Part shown: positions 1-9,256 of the stretch, piece after piece
How positions within the stretch are numbered: position 1 is the first letter of the stretch
Layout of the letters: every line of letters starts with the position of its first letter
Source: CAZKXU01 sp964556665
Lineage (GTDB): Bacteria; Bdellovibrionota_C; UBA2361; CAZKXU01
NCBI GenBank assembly: GCA_964556665.1
Contig: CAZKXU010000008.1
Span: 1 to 54,298, forward strand
DNA length: 54,298 nt
Direction of reading: 5' to 3'
Notes under the pieces: model-generated
Databases searched by the model: none
Seen by the model: the letters and a program-made list of their open reading frames with translations, nothing else
Told to the model about the DNA's origin: nothing
Position numbers and translations under genes: made by a program

Positions 1-54
1 TCTGGGGCAACGCTGCGCGCTATACGTGAAAAAACTTATTTGGCGAAGGTCTAG
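1..54. repeat. Right end of a foldback MITE, cut by the window edge
   Basis: These bases match the last ~54 bases of the 186-bp foldback element found complete at 40137-40322, in the same orientation. They include the terminal-repeat core ACGTGAAAAAACTTATTTGG and the closing CTAG. The last bases before CTAG differ (GGT here, CAC in the complete copies), so this is an older or diverged copy. The rest lies outside the window. Confidence 0.85.
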
Positions 55-115
55 TAATCTGAAAACACTAGAGGCGTGAACTTACCCTAATTAAATAGAG
101 GAGGTATTTGGAGGC

Positions 116-2047
116 TTACCCCTCTCTATAAATCGCATCATCCACAAGGATTGTAGCTTTAGCTCTTAATGTATTAGTAAGTGATTTTACGAGTAGCTCT
201 CCGCTTTCACGACGCTGCTGTTCTCGGTAAGATTCAAGGTTGCCTTTTAAATCTTCGGGCTTGGGCTTAGTTACTTCAGTAACTGCTAATAAAATGGCTC
301 CGTTTCCCCAGCGAATAATTCTATCAGGGTTTGAAGCCGGGGTCTGAGTCGAGAAGATTACAGATCTAACTTCAGGAATACCAAAAATTCCAGAGGTAAA
401 TTTACTATTGAAATCTTTTTTATCCTCAACCGTGAGACCCATAGCTTTAGCAGCAGCAGCCATATTTGCATAGGTTCCTGACTTAAGACCTTCCAGCGTC
501 TTTGATGCGCTCTCCTGTGCAACAGCAGCAGCACCTTGTGCTTTGAAGCGTGAGACTAGCTTGCTCTTAATGCTTTCCAGGGATGGTATCTCTGCTGGCT
601 TGTATTCCTTAAGTCCTACAAGGACCCAGCGATCGCCCATGTCGATAAGCTGCTTTTTTGCCCCTTCATCTGGAGCAAATGGTAGTCGTGCTCCCAACCC
701 TTTAAGCTCCGTTGATGGATCCTGGCCTGCAGTTACAAGCCCTTTTGTGCTTTCAACTTTTAAACCCTTACTGGCTGCAAAATCAACAAGAGATAACGTG
801 CCGTCTTTAGTCCAGCTAATATAATACTCATCAGCACGGGTAGCAGCCCAGGCAGGAGCTTCTCGTTCTCGCAATATCCTCTCGATCTCTGATCGAACTT
901 CTTCTAATGGCCGTGTGTTGGAATCCTTGCGCTCTTCTAATCTAATAATGTGATAGCCGTAATCAGTAGATATAACTTCGGAGGTTTCGCCAACAGCAAG
1001 CTTGAGTAGTGCTGCATCAAAGTTCTTATCCATCTTGCCTTGACTAATCCAACCTAAATCACCGCCAAGAACCTTACTGCTAATATCATCAGATTCAGCC
1101 TTGGCAAGTGCGCCAAAATCCTCTCCAGCGACTATCTTCTCATGTAATTTATTAGCGCTTTCTTTAACTTCAGCCATCTTTGTAGGACTGTTTTCTTTTG
1201 GAAAATTTAGCTGGATGTGGCGGACCTTATATTGTGGTGGCGTCTGAAAGCTCTGGGTATTATCGGCGTAATAAAGTTCAACCTCCTCTGGTGAGACCTT
1301 AACTTCCTTAACAAAATCTTTACTTTCAAGAACTATGTAATCGTAAGAAGCCTGTGGTGGAACTTCATAATTAGCTGCTGTATCTTCGTAAAGCTTTGCT
1401 AACTCCTCAGGGGAAGGCTCCTTAACTTTGTTTTGAAATTTATCAGCGCTAAATATTAGATACTTAACATGATATTGCGTCTCTTCTTGCTGCATTAACG
1501 ACTCTGCCTCTTTGGTTGAAACATATGAGGCATCGAATAGGAAGTTATTGAAATTCTCCCTTAAAAGATCCTGGGCTAAGCGCTTTTCAAACTCCTGGGA
1601 GGAGACTCCGAGCTGATTCAAATATGATCGGTAAACATTAGGATCAAATGATCCGCCTCCCATCTGCGAGATCATCTCTATAAGTTTATCTTTTAGTTGT
1701 TCTGACCCTACAGAGAAGCCGATCTTCTGAGAAGCTGATTCCATGAGGGTACTAGTAATTATTCCTTCGGCCACGCTTTGGGGTGTAGCATTAAGATTGA
1801 ACTGAGCTGCCAGCTGTTCAAATTTCTCCCCAAGCATACTGCGATAGCGCTCAATCATGGCGCGTCGTTCATTATATTGTCTGTAAAAATCATCATATTC
1901 GATCTCTACTTCGTCAACTTGAATTGCTGGTTTGATCTGTCGATTGTTAAGAATATTTACACCAAATCCGCTCATCGCCAGAATAATCATACCGATAGCG
2001 ACAAACCTTAGAGTGCCACGCTTAAACTTGTGAATACTACGCAACAT
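116..2047 (-). CDS. ppiD: PpiD/SurA-like membrane-anchored periplasmic peptidyl-prolyl isomerase
   Basis: A 643-residue foldase predicted to assist folding of exported proteins at the periplasmic face of the inner membrane. A short basic N-terminus precedes one hydrophobic anchor (about residues 13-33). A SurA_N-like helical chaperone region follows (about 40-200). A parvulin (PpiC) domain lies at about 273-373, recognisable from YKVRHIQLNF and the LGWISQGKM and YGYHIIRLEE segments. The remaining ~260 residues are a C-terminal extension, as in PpiD. Length and architecture fit PpiD (E. coli 623 aa) better than soluble SurA. It lies 44 bp downstream of gatB on the same strand and may be the last gene of that operon. 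The symbol is by architecture; a differently named SurA/PpiD paralogue is possible. Confidence 0.85.
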   Translation of the reverse strand: MLRSIHKFKRGTLRFVAIGMIILAMSGFGVNILNNRQIKPAIQVDEVEIEYDDFYRQYNERRAMIERYRSMLGEKFEQLAAQFNLNATPQSVAEGIITSTLMESASQKIGFSVGSEQLKDKLIEMISQMGGGSFDPNVYRSYLNQLGVSSQEFEKRLAQDLLRENFNNFLFDASYVSTKEAESLMQQEETQYHVKYLIFSADKFQNKVKEPSPEELAKLYEDTAANYEVPPQASYDYIVLESKDFVKEVKVSPEEVELYYADNTQSFQTPPQYKVRHIQLNFPKENSPTKMAEVKESANKLHEKIVAGEDFGALAKAESDDISSKVLGGDLGWISQGKMDKNFDAALLKLAVGETSEVISTDYGYHIIRLEERKDSNTRPLEEVRSEIERILREREAPAWAATRADEYYISWTKDGTLSLVDFAASKGLKVESTKGLVTAGQDPSTELKGLGARLPFAPDEGAKKQLIDMGDRWVLVGLKEYKPAEIPSLESIKSKLVSRFKAQGAAAVAQESASKTLEGLKSGTYANMAAAAKAMGLTVEDKKDFNSKFTSGIFGIPEVRSVIFSTQTPASNPDRIIRWGNGAILLAVTEVTKPKPEDLKGNLESYREQQRRESGELLVKSLTNTLRAKATILVDDAIYREG

Positions 2048-2091
2048 AATAATTCTCCATGTTAAATCATTTTTGTCGTAAGGGACAAAAA

Positions 2092-3537
2092 TTAACTCTT
2101 ATTTCTAAGTCTTATAATCTCATCTCTTACAAGATCGTTTGTCATCTTGGGGTTCGCCTTGCCGCCAGAGGCCTTCATTACCTGTCCAACAAAGAATCCG
2201 TGCAAACGATCATCTCCAGCGATAAAGCCATTTAGCTGTGCTGCGTTCTGCTGGAAAACGGCCTGAATTAGCTTCATCACCTCTTCTGGGCTCGTAATCT
2301 GCTTTAGACCTTTCTCTTGTACGATAGTCTGCGGTGATCTGCCGGAGAGAAACATCTCCTCAAAAACGGTCTTGGCCATCTTACCGCTAATAGCTTCGCT
2401 GTCGACTAGTTTTATGAGTGCCCCCAAGTCAGCAGCACTTACAGGCGTTTTCTCTATTGGCAGCCCGTTTTTGTTCAGTAAGCCAAAAAGCTCGGATGTG
2501 ACCCAGTTGCTGGCAGCTTTAGCGTTAGCGCAAACTTTAAATACCTCATCGTAGTAGTCGACGATGCTGCGTTCCGAAGTGAGTACAGCTGCATCGTAAG
2601 CAGTAAGGCCATGCACCTCAATAAGCTCCTTCGAGCGTTGTTCTGGAAGCTTAGGCATGAGCGCTTTGATCTCTTCAACGAAGCTTTGTTCAATTACAAG
2701 CGGCGGCAGATCGGGATCCGGAAAGTATCTATATTCCGCAGACTCCTCTTTGCTGCGCAAACTACGGGTTGTGCCGGAGGCAGGGTCAAAATGGAGCGTT
2801 TCCTGCAAAACCTCCTTGCCGCCCTTAAGTACAGCGTATTGGCGGGCGATTTCGTACTCGAGAGCCTTTTCTACGAATTTAAAGGAGTTAAGATTTTTAA
2901 TCTCGGTGCGTGTTCCAAACTTAAGTGTGCCTACCGGACGAAGAGAGATGTTGGCATCGCAGCGTAGGCTGCCTTCCTCCATATTCCCATCACTTATCTT
3001 AAGATATCGAGCGATCTGACGAATGGTTTTAAGATAAGCACCGGCCTCTGATGGTGAACGTAGATCTGCTTCTGAGACTATTTCAAGGAGCGGTACTCCA
3101 GCGCGATTCAGATCGACTAGTGAGGTGCTGGTGCGGCTATCATGTATGTTTTTGCCGGCATCCTCTTCCATATGCACACGTTTAATTCCAACTGTGCGCA
3201 CGGCCTCATCAACATGAATAGTGATGTGGCCTCTTTCGCAGATTGGCTCTTCGTACTGTGAGATCTGGTATCCTTTTGGAAGATCCGGGTAAAAATAGTG
3301 CTTACGGGCAAATCGATTAAACCGTCTAATCTCGCAGTTTAGTGCTAATCCGCACATCACTCCATACTCAACGACACGCCTATTTAGTACTGGTAGCGCA
3401 CCCGGCAATCCCAGCGTTACAGGATCTACAAATTCATTTGGATCTCCGCCAAATGCAGCCGAAGAAGGGGTAAATATTTTTGTAGCGGTAGATAGTTGTA
3501 AATGAACTTCCAGCCCTATGACAGCTTCAAATTCCAT
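2092..3537 (-). CDS. gatB: Aspartyl/glutamyl-tRNA(Asn/Gln) amidotransferase subunit B
   Basis: The tRNA-binding and kinase subunit of GatCAB, which converts mischarged Glu-tRNA(Gln) and/or Asp-tRNA(Asn) to the amide form. The 481 residues begin with the family signature (EAVIGLEVHLQL). The GatB catalytic core follows, with the YFYPDLPKGYQISQYEEPI motif and the EDAGKNIHD segment. It ends in the helical YqeY-like tail (about 330-481). Length is standard. The start lies 16 bp downstream of the gatA stop, so the two are co-transcribed with gatC. No truncation or missing signature is visible. Confidence 0.98.
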   Translation of the reverse strand: MEFEAVIGLEVHLQLSTATKIFTPSSAAFGGDPNEFVDPVTLGLPGALPVLNRRVVEYGVMCGLALNCEIRRFNRFARKHYFYPDLPKGYQISQYEEPICERGHITIHVDEAVRTVGIKRVHMEEDAGKNIHDSRTSTSLVDLNRAGVPLLEIVSEADLRSPSEAGAYLKTIRQIARYLKISDGNMEEGSLRCDANISLRPVGTLKFGTRTEIKNLNSFKFVEKALEYEIARQYAVLKGGKEVLQETLHFDPASGTTRSLRSKEESAEYRYFPDPDLPPLVIEQSFVEEIKALMPKLPEQRSKELIEVHGLTAYDAAVLTSERSIVDYYDEVFKVCANAKAASNWVTSELFGLLNKNGLPIEKTPVSAADLGALIKLVDSEAISGKMAKTVFEEMFLSGRSPQTIVQEKGLKQITSPEEVMKLIQAVFQQNAAQLNGFIAGDDRLHGFFVGQVMKASGGKANPKMTNDLVRDEIIRLRNKS

Positions 3538-3553
3538 AATTTTATAAAATCGA

Positions 3554-5005
3554 CTAAATAACCGGTCTTGACTTATAGCATTCCGTCAATCTTTCAAACT
3601 CAGCAGCAAATCTAAAAATCATCTCTTCATCGAACGGCTTTGCTATCAGCTGCAACCCGATCGGCAATCCTGCCGAATCGAAACCGCATGGTACACTCAT
3701 GCCAGGTAACCCAGCTAAATTAACCGGTATAGTAAAAACATCGCTTAGATACATGGAGAGTGGATCACTTACTTTAGCGCCTATTTTAAAAGCGGTGGTT
3801 GGGCTGGCCGGGCAGGCTATAACATCACAGCGTGTAAATGCCTCTTTGAAGTCTCTTGCAACAAGTGCGCGTACCTTCTGTGCTTTAAGGTAGAATGCAT
3901 CAAAATATCCAGCCGAAAGTACGTAAGTTCCAACCATGATGCGGCGTTTGACCTCATTTCCAAATCCTTCCGATCTGGTCTTGCAGTACAAATCAAATAG
4001 ATCTTTGCTCTCTTTAGCGCGGTGTCCATATCTTACACCATCAAAGCGGGCTAGATTCGAGGAGGCTTCGGCTGGGGCTAAGATATAATATGTTGCCAGT
4101 GCGGCTTCGGTATGCGGAAGCGATATCTCGACAAGCTCCGCCCCAGCAGCTGATAACTTATTAATACCAGCGCGAACCGATTGCTCGACTTCGGCCGCTA
4201 GTCCCTTGATGAAATACTCCTTTGGCACTCCGATCTTTAATCCCTTGATGCCCTTCCCAAGTGCAGCGGAGTAATCAGGTATAGGACTATTTATTGAGGT
4301 AGAGTCACGTGCGTCATGGCCGGAAATAACTGAAGTTACAGTTGCGCAGTCTGAAACCGTGTTGGCAAAAGTTCCCACCTGATCAAGTGATGAGGCAAAG
4401 GCTACAACGCCGTATCTACTGACTCGCCCATATGTAGGCTTAAGACCAACCACGTTACAAAAAGAGGCTGGCTGGCGAACAGAACCGCCTGTATCGGTGC
4501 CAAGGGCAGCCGGACTTAAGCCTGCTGATACGGCAACAGCAGATCCGCCGCTTGATCCGCCAGGGACATATTCTGTATTCCAAGGATTACGAACAGTGCC
4601 AAAAGCGGAATGTTCGTTTGATGCGCCCATGGCAAACTCATCCATATTAGTTTTGCCGACAATTATTGCTCCTGCGGATTTAAGCTTCTCAACTACTGTG
4701 GCATCATAAGGTGGTATCCAATCTTGCAAGATCTTACTTGCGCAGGTAGTACGGATATTTTTTGTGACTATTATATCCTTTACGGCTATTGGAACGCCGA
4801 GTAGGGCAGCAGATTCTTTATTCTTGATCCGTTTGTCTGCCTCTTTAGCTTGCATTAGCGCTGAGTCTTTAGCGATCTCAATAAAGGCATTTAGTTTTGA
4901 GTGTTTCTCAATTCTATCAAGATAGCTTTTGGTAACTTCCTCTGAGCTGAACTTGCCGGATTGAAGACCGGTTGTTATCTCTGCAATGCTAAGTGTTCTA
5001 TCCAT
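3554..5005 (-). CDS. gatA: Aspartyl/glutamyl-tRNA(Asn/Gln) amidotransferase subunit A
   Basis: The glutaminase subunit of GatCAB, which releases ammonia from glutamine for transfer to the mischarged tRNA. The 483 residues hold the amidase-signature Ser-cisSer-Lys triad: Lys76 in IAVKDII, Ser151 in GGSSGGSAVAV and Ser175 in GTDTGGSVRQPASF. The spacing matches characterised GatA. The gene lies 9 bp downstream of gatC and 16 bp upstream of gatB, giving the common gatCAB order. A shorter amidase-family paralogue is at 27788-28954. Confidence 0.98.
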   Translation of the reverse strand: MDRTLSIAEITTGLQSGKFSSEEVTKSYLDRIEKHSKLNAFIEIAKDSALMQAKEADKRIKNKESAALLGVPIAVKDIIVTKNIRTTCASKILQDWIPPYDATVVEKLKSAGAIIVGKTNMDEFAMGASNEHSAFGTVRNPWNTEYVPGGSSGGSAVAVSAGLSPAALGTDTGGSVRQPASFCNVVGLKPTYGRVSRYGVVAFASSLDQVGTFANTVSDCATVTSVISGHDARDSTSINSPIPDYSAALGKGIKGLKIGVPKEYFIKGLAAEVEQSVRAGINKLSAAGAELVEISLPHTEAALATYYILAPAEASSNLARFDGVRYGHRAKESKDLFDLYCKTRSEGFGNEVKRRIMVGTYVLSAGYFDAFYLKAQKVRALVARDFKEAFTRCDVIACPASPTTAFKIGAKVSDPLSMYLSDVFTIPVNLAGLPGMSVPCGFDSAGLPIGLQLIAKPFDEEMIFRFAAEFERLTECYKSRPVI

Positions 5006-5014
5006 TTACTATAA

Positions 5015-5311
5015 TTACTCTACAATTATCGGTACTCTAAAGAATCGCCCAGACTTATCAGCGGCGTTTTTTAAGGCATCTTCGACGGGCATATGGGGTT
5101 GAAGAATGTCAGGACGAAAAACATTAGTAACCTCATGTGCGTGGCTCATCGGTTCAACACCTGAAACATCAACCTTATCAAGGCCTTTAACATAATCCAG
5201 GATAGAATTTAAGTTTGAGAATAGCTCAGGCAATCTAGCCTCGTCTACATATAGACGGGAGAGTTTAGCGATTTTCAAAACTTCATCTTTAGGAATAATT
5301 TCATTACTCAT
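5015..5311 (-). CDS. gatC: Aspartyl/glutamyl-tRNA(Asn/Gln) amidotransferase subunit C
   Basis: The 98-residue small subunit that wraps around GatA and stabilises the GatAB complex. The family pattern is clear: VLKIAKLSRLYVDEARLPEL near the N-terminus, then a helix ending in LDYVKGLDKVDVSGVEPMSH, then FRPD and FFRVPIIVE at the C-terminus. It is the first gene of the minus-strand gatCAB run. It is divergent from sthA, with about 98 bp between the two starts that must hold both promoters. Confidence 0.97.
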   Translation of the reverse strand: MSNEIIPKDEVLKIAKLSRLYVDEARLPELFSNLNSILDYVKGLDKVDVSGVEPMSHAHEVTNVFRPDILQPHMPVEDALKNAADKSGRFFRVPIIVE

Positions 5312-5409
5312 CTTGTGGTACTTTCAATCAGAATGAAAACATAATAGCATTATAGTTAAAGTTATACATCGCAGCTCAGCAAAGATAAAGAGAAGGGAAT
5401 TTTTCAACT

Positions 5410-6837
5410 ATGACAGAACGCCGTTTGAGCACATCGGATTCCGCTAATGGAAAGTACAATTATGATATTCTGGTAATTGGGTGCGGTCCAGCTGGGCAGC
5501 GCGCAGCTATTCAGGCAGCAAAGAAGCGAAAACGGGTAGCAATTATTGACAGCCGGGAAGTCGTTGGCGGGATGTGTGTAAATGTCGGTACTATACCAAG
5601 CAAATCCTTTAAAGAGGCCGTTCTTTTTCTCTCCGGTTATCGTCAGCGCAGTATCTATGGCGCCGGATATAGAGTTAAATCCGATATTCAGATGGAGGAT
5701 CTAACCTTTCGCTGCAACTATATCATGCAGAGCGAAATCGACGTAATTAAAGCTCAACTTGCTAGAAATCATGTAGAGGTTATCTATGGGCATGCATCGT
5801 TCCAGGATGAGCACACAATTAAAATAGAATCTCAGGATGGTGTTATTACAAAGACTGCAGAGAAATTTATTATAGCAGTAGGAGCCAAGCCGCACCGCCC
5901 CGATAACATACAGTTTAATGGCAAAACTATATTTAATAGTGATGACATCCTTAAAATGAAAGAATTACCACGTGATATGACAGTCGTCGGTGCCGGGGTA
6001 ATTGGTACAGAATATGGCTCCATGTTTGCGGCGCTGGGTGTGCATGTCACGCTTATTGATACACGCAGAGATTTTCTTTCGATTATCGATGATGAAATTA
6101 CCGAGTCATTGAAGTATCAGCTGCGCAGCATGGGTGTTACTATTAGACTTGGCGAAGAGGTAAAAAGCTGCAAGTCGAGAGAAGATGAGAAGGTTGTTAC
6201 CGAGTTAAAGAGCGGAAAAATTATAGTTTCTGATGCGGTCTTGTATTCAGCCGGCCGCCGCAGTGCTACCGAGGATCTCGGCTTGGATAAGCTAGGAATT
6301 AAGATCGGAGAGCGTGGCAAGCTGGTGGTCAACCAGGACTACCAGACCAATGTCGGTCATATCTATGCGGCTGGAGATGTCATCGGGTTTCCTGCTTTAG
6401 CCTCCTCCTCGGCGGCGCAGGGGCGGCTCGCAAGTTGTCACGCTCTTGGTATTGATGAAGAGGCTATGCAGATACCGTTGCCCTACGGAATTTATTCGAT
6501 TCCTGAGATTTCATATGTTGGTGCGACAGAGCGGGAATTAACAGAGCAGCAGATTCCGTATGAAACTGGGATCTCTCGTTATCGTGAAATTGTACGTGGA
6601 CTGATCTTAGGAGACGAAGAGGGGATTCTAAAGATAATATTCCATCGCGAGACAAAGCAGATTCTTGGTGTGCACATCATTGGCGAGTATGCAACAGAGT
6701 TGGTTCATATCGGACAAGCGGTCATAGCATTAAAAGGCGGTTTGGATTACCTAAAGGATGCCGTGTTTAATTATCCAACCTTAGCGGAGTGCTATAAGGT
6801 TGCGGCGCTGGATGGGTATAATAAGTTGAAGGCGTAG
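5410..6837 (+). CDS. sthA: Soluble pyridine nucleotide transhydrogenase (SthA-like flavoprotein)
   Basis: A 475-residue FAD flavoprotein of the pyridine nucleotide-disulfide oxidoreductase family, predicted to re-oxidise NADPH with NAD+. The FAD fold starts at VIGCGPAGQRAA (about residue 22). The second nucleotide fold is at VVGAGVIGTEYGS, and the C-terminal dimerisation domain ends with the HIIGEYATELVHIGQ segment. The active-site region reads GGMCVNVGTIPSK, with the second redox cysteine replaced by Thr (CxxxxT). That pattern is typical of SthA and argues against lipoamide dehydrogenase or glutathione reductase. The gene is followed 3 bp after its stop by a REP-like palindrome. Confidence 0.92.
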   Translation: MTERRLSTSDSANGKYNYDILVIGCGPAGQRAAIQAAKKRKRVAIIDSREVVGGMCVNVGTIPSKSFKEAVLFLSGYRQRSIYGAGYRVKSDIQMEDLTFRCNYIMQSEIDVIKAQLARNHVEVIYGHASFQDEHTIKIESQDGVITKTAEKFIIAVGAKPHRPDNIQFNGKTIFNSDDILKMKELPRDMTVVGAGVIGTEYGSMFAALGVHVTLIDTRRDFLSIIDDEITESLKYQLRSMGVTIRLGEEVKSCKSREDEKVVTELKSGKIIVSDAVLYSAGRRSATEDLGLDKLGIKIGERGKLVVNQDYQTNVGHIYAAGDVIGFPALASSSAAQGRLASCHALGIDEEAMQIPLPYGIYSIPEISYVGATERELTEQQIPYETGISRYREIVRGLILGDEEGILKIIFHRETKQILGVHIIGEYATELVHIGQAVIALKGGLDYLKDAVFNYPTLAECYKVAALDGYNKLKA

Positions 6838-6840
6838 GAG

Positions 6841-6922
6841 CTTACTGGGACCGCGGGCTTCCAGCCCGCTACGCAGTAGCATTTAATTTGTTTGCGGGCT
6901 GGAAGCCCGCGGTCCCAGTAAG
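6841..6922. repeat. REP-A palindromic element, copy 1
   Basis: An inverted repeat with arms running from CTTACTGGGACCGCGGGCTT to its complement, around a ~25-bp spacer. Each arm also carries the small hairpin GCGGGCTTCCAGCCCGC. It starts 3 bp after the sthA stop codon, where it could act as a terminator or 3' stabilising hairpin. Confidence 0.9.
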
Positions 6923-6938
6923 GATCTAAATATCAAAT

Positions 6939-7535
6939 ATGACCACCTCCACCCCTCTAAATTTGCTGGCCTTTCTTGCACACGCACTCGCACATCGCAT
7001 CCGCACACCGTTATCAGTGATCTCAAATGATCTACACTATTTTAAATCGTTGCTGCCTAGCGGCGAGGTAGATCGAAGTCTTGAGCGTGCTCGGGAGATC
7101 GATAAGATTCTACGTCAAGCAGCCTGCTTAGAACGGAGTGCTCATAAAACAGATTGCGTCAGTTTTAAAGAGATATTTGGTGTAGGTGACTCGGATTGGA
7201 GGATTGAAGTTGATCAGGCACTTATGCAAAACGGGTTGGAGCTGTTAAAGTCAGTAGCGTCAAGCCTAAGCACAGGGCAGGACTGGGCATTTTCTGCCAA
7301 CGCATCCTCTTCTGAATGTATCCTTAAGGCGACTCTTACTCTTAAGGAAAATGAAGTATTAAGAGGTCCTGGCAGCTATCCTACGCTAACCGAGACACTT
7401 TCATTATCTTCCGGATTAGATCTCATAGCCGTACCTCTACTAGATGCGATTTTTCTTGCTTACGCTAGTAAGTTGGAGGTGGAGGTAGGGATTAACCTCC
7501 AATATGCTGCCACTTTCCAACGGTTTAGAGGCTAA
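6939..7535 (+). CDS. Small degenerate histidine-kinase-like protein (DHp plus decayed ATPase domain)
   Basis: The 198 residues start with a dimerisation/phosphoacceptor helix resembling HisKA: LAHALAHRIRTPLSVISNDL, with the candidate phospho-His at residue 19. The rest aligns only loosely with a HATPase_c domain. There is an N-box-like helix near QALMQNGLELLKS and a SSGLDLIAVPLLDAI segment where GLGLA(I/V)V would lie. The DxGxG (G1) motif is missing. No sensor domain or membrane segment is present. It lies 60 bp upstream of an NtrC-family regulator on the same strand, so it probably acts on that protein, as a phosphotransfer or dimerisation partner rather than an ATP-using kinase. That role is inference from sequence and context. 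Confidence 0.6.
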   Translation: MTTSTPLNLLAFLAHALAHRIRTPLSVISNDLHYFKSLLPSGEVDRSLERAREIDKILRQAACLERSAHKTDCVSFKEIFGVGDSDWRIEVDQALMQNGLELLKSVASSLSTGQDWAFSANASSSECILKATLTLKENEVLRGPGSYPTLTETLSLSSGLDLIAVPLLDAIFLAYASKLEVEVGINLQYAATFQRFRG

Positions 7536-7564
7536 AATAATTTTTTAATTCTTTTACATACACC

Positions 7565-7570
7565 TATAAT
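7565..7570 (+). promoter_or_regulatory. Possible -10 box upstream of the NtrC-like regulator
   Basis: A TATAAT hexamer lies 25 bp upstream of the chosen ATG, in an AT-rich gap after the kinase-like gene. No convincing -35 is seen at 17 bp (the sequence there is T-rich), so this is tentative. Confidence 0.35.
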
Positions 7571-7595
7571 TTCTGTTATAGTTTTGCCGTTGTTT

Positions 7596-8963
7596 ATGGC
7601 AGAAACTCCATCTATTCTTCTTGTAGACGATGATTCGGAAGCCTTGCTAAGCCTGGCCCGAGCCCTTAAGGCAAACTCCCTCAAAGCGCAGATTGAAGTG
7701 GCAACAGACAGCATAAAGGCGCTCGCCAGTTTTAAGTCTAATCAGATTGCAGTTGCAGTAATCGATCTGTCTATTGATGAGAAAATAGGTGTTGAGAGCG
7801 GGTTCTCACTTTTACAAGCCATCTTAGAGCTAGACAGCAGCGCACGTGTAATTGTGCTGACAGGACATGGCTCACCGGAGTTTGGGGTGCGCGCACTTAA
7901 GCTTGGTGCGGCAAGTTTTATAGAGAAACCAGCAGAGATAGATCATCTGCTCGCGTTAATACGGGACGGATTAAGTCAGGTAGAGCTTAGACGAAGTTTC
8001 CTGACGCTAAAGCAATCTGCGCCGGACGCTCTTGAACAAGCATTAATCGGCAACAGTGATCTGATGAAGCGCGTTAGGGAGCAATCCCGCCTAGCTGCAA
8101 AAAATAATCTTCCGGTATTATTAAGTGGTGAAACAGGCACAGGCAAGGGAGTGGTGGCGCTGGCTATCCATAAATTAAGTCTACGCGCATCAAAGCAGTT
8201 TGTTCGCTATCAGCCCACCTTCGCTACAGCCGATCTGGTTAATAGCGATCTCTTTGGTCATGAGAGGGGGTCATATACCGGAGCACTTGAGGAGCGGCGC
8301 GGCTTATTGGCTGAGGCGAGTAACGGCACACTCTTTCTTGATGAAATAGAGGAGCTGCCGATTGAAACGCAGATTATGCTGCTTGGCGTTCTACAGGATC
8401 GATCTTTTCGTAAACTTGGTAGTAATAAGGAAGAGCACGCTGATTTTCGCTTAATTGCGGCCACTAATCAGCCGATCTCAGAATGTCTTAGCAATGGGAA
8501 AATAAGAGCTGATTTCTATCACCGCATTGCTCATATCAAGATCGATCTGCCGGCTTTGCGCTTAAGACGTTCAGATATCCCGGAGTTAGCCACCTATTTT
8601 CTTACTCGATTTCGGGAAAAGCAACAGATAAATATATCAGGATTTTCAGATGAAGCACTTTCAAGACTGCAAAATTATAACTGGCCCGGGAATGTACGAG
8701 AGCTAGAAGCCTGTGTTGAGGCTGCGGCCTGGAGTGCGAGTAGTCAGGATCGTTTCGTTATTTCTGCTTCAGATTTTGTTTTAGATAGATTTGAAGAGAC
8801 CGCTTCGGATACTAATCTGAACGTACTAGTGGACCGGTATAAGTATAAACTTGTATCTGAAGCGCTCGATAGAAATGGCGGCAATCAGCTGCGCACGGCA
8901 AAGGAGCTTAAGGTAGACAGAGCAACGATTAAAAGAATTATTGAACGTGGGGTCGAGGAGTAG
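7596..8963 (+). CDS. NtrC-family sigma-54-dependent response regulator
   Basis: A three-domain bacterial enhancer-binding protein of 455 residues from the chosen ATG. A TTG start 12 bp upstream is also possible, and neither has a strong ribosome-binding site. The receiver domain has acidic residues 11-13, phosphoacceptor Asp57 (VAVIDLSID) and Lys111. The AAA+ domain has Walker A GETGTGKG (178-185), the sigma-54 contact loop as GSYTGA (225-230) instead of GAFTGA, and Walker B LFLDEIEEL. A Fis-type HTH closes the protein (GGNQLRTAKELKVDRATIKR). It is predicted to activate sigma-54 promoters when phosphorylated, probably with the adjacent kinase-like protein. Its targets are unknown. Confidence 0.9.
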   Translation: MAETPSILLVDDDSEALLSLARALKANSLKAQIEVATDSIKALASFKSNQIAVAVIDLSIDEKIGVESGFSLLQAILELDSSARVIVLTGHGSPEFGVRALKLGAASFIEKPAEIDHLLALIRDGLSQVELRRSFLTLKQSAPDALEQALIGNSDLMKRVREQSRLAAKNNLPVLLSGETGTGKGVVALAIHKLSLRASKQFVRYQPTFATADLVNSDLFGHERGSYTGALEERRGLLAEASNGTLFLDEIEELPIETQIMLLGVLQDRSFRKLGSNKEEHADFRLIAATNQPISECLSNGKIRADFYHRIAHIKIDLPALRLRRSDIPELATYFLTRFREKQQINISGFSDEALSRLQNYNWPGNVRELEACVEAAAWSASSQDRFVISASDFVLDRFEETASDTNLNVLVDRYKYKLVSEALDRNGGNQLRTAKELKVDRATIKRIIERGVEE

Positions 8964-9148
8964 CGCACATTTTTTTCTACTTTAATAACTTGATAAATAA
9001 TTTAATTATTCAGGACTCCCAAGGAGTTCCTACGAAAATTTCGTATTTGAGATTAGGAGATTTTCTTAGATATTCATTGGGTGCACTAAAAATTTCATCC
9101 TATAGCATGTGGAGATCTGCTTATTGATCATTTTGGCTGCGCAGCGAA
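8964..9148. other. Intergenic AT-rich stretch
   Basis: The space after the NtrC-like gene is AT-rich and has no convincing ORF. It contains a short hairpin (GGACTCCCAAGGAGTTCC, near 9012-9029) and another imperfect one (CGAAAATTTCG, near 9034). Neither is a clear T-tailed terminator. Confidence 0.4.
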
Positions 9149-9229
9149 TCACGGCGTACCAACCATCTTATCATCAGGCACAATTTGAGATTGACCCCAG
9201 TCCTCATAAACATGTGCGCCCTTACGCAT
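9149..9229 (-). CDS. Possible 26-codon micro-ORF or gene remnant
   Basis: On the minus strand an ATG opens a 26-codon frame whose product begins MRKGAHVYEDWGQ and ends DDKMVGTP before TGA. Its composition looks protein-like and it follows an AT-rich stretch, but no good ribosome-binding site is visible. It lies just downstream of the marR gene on the same strand. It may be the relic of a lost gene, a peptide gene, or chance. I do not recognise it. Confidence 0.25.
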   Translation of the reverse strand: MRKGAHVYEDWGQSQIVPDDKMVGTP

Positions 9230-9256
9230 TATTATTAATAATTTAAATTAAAATTT

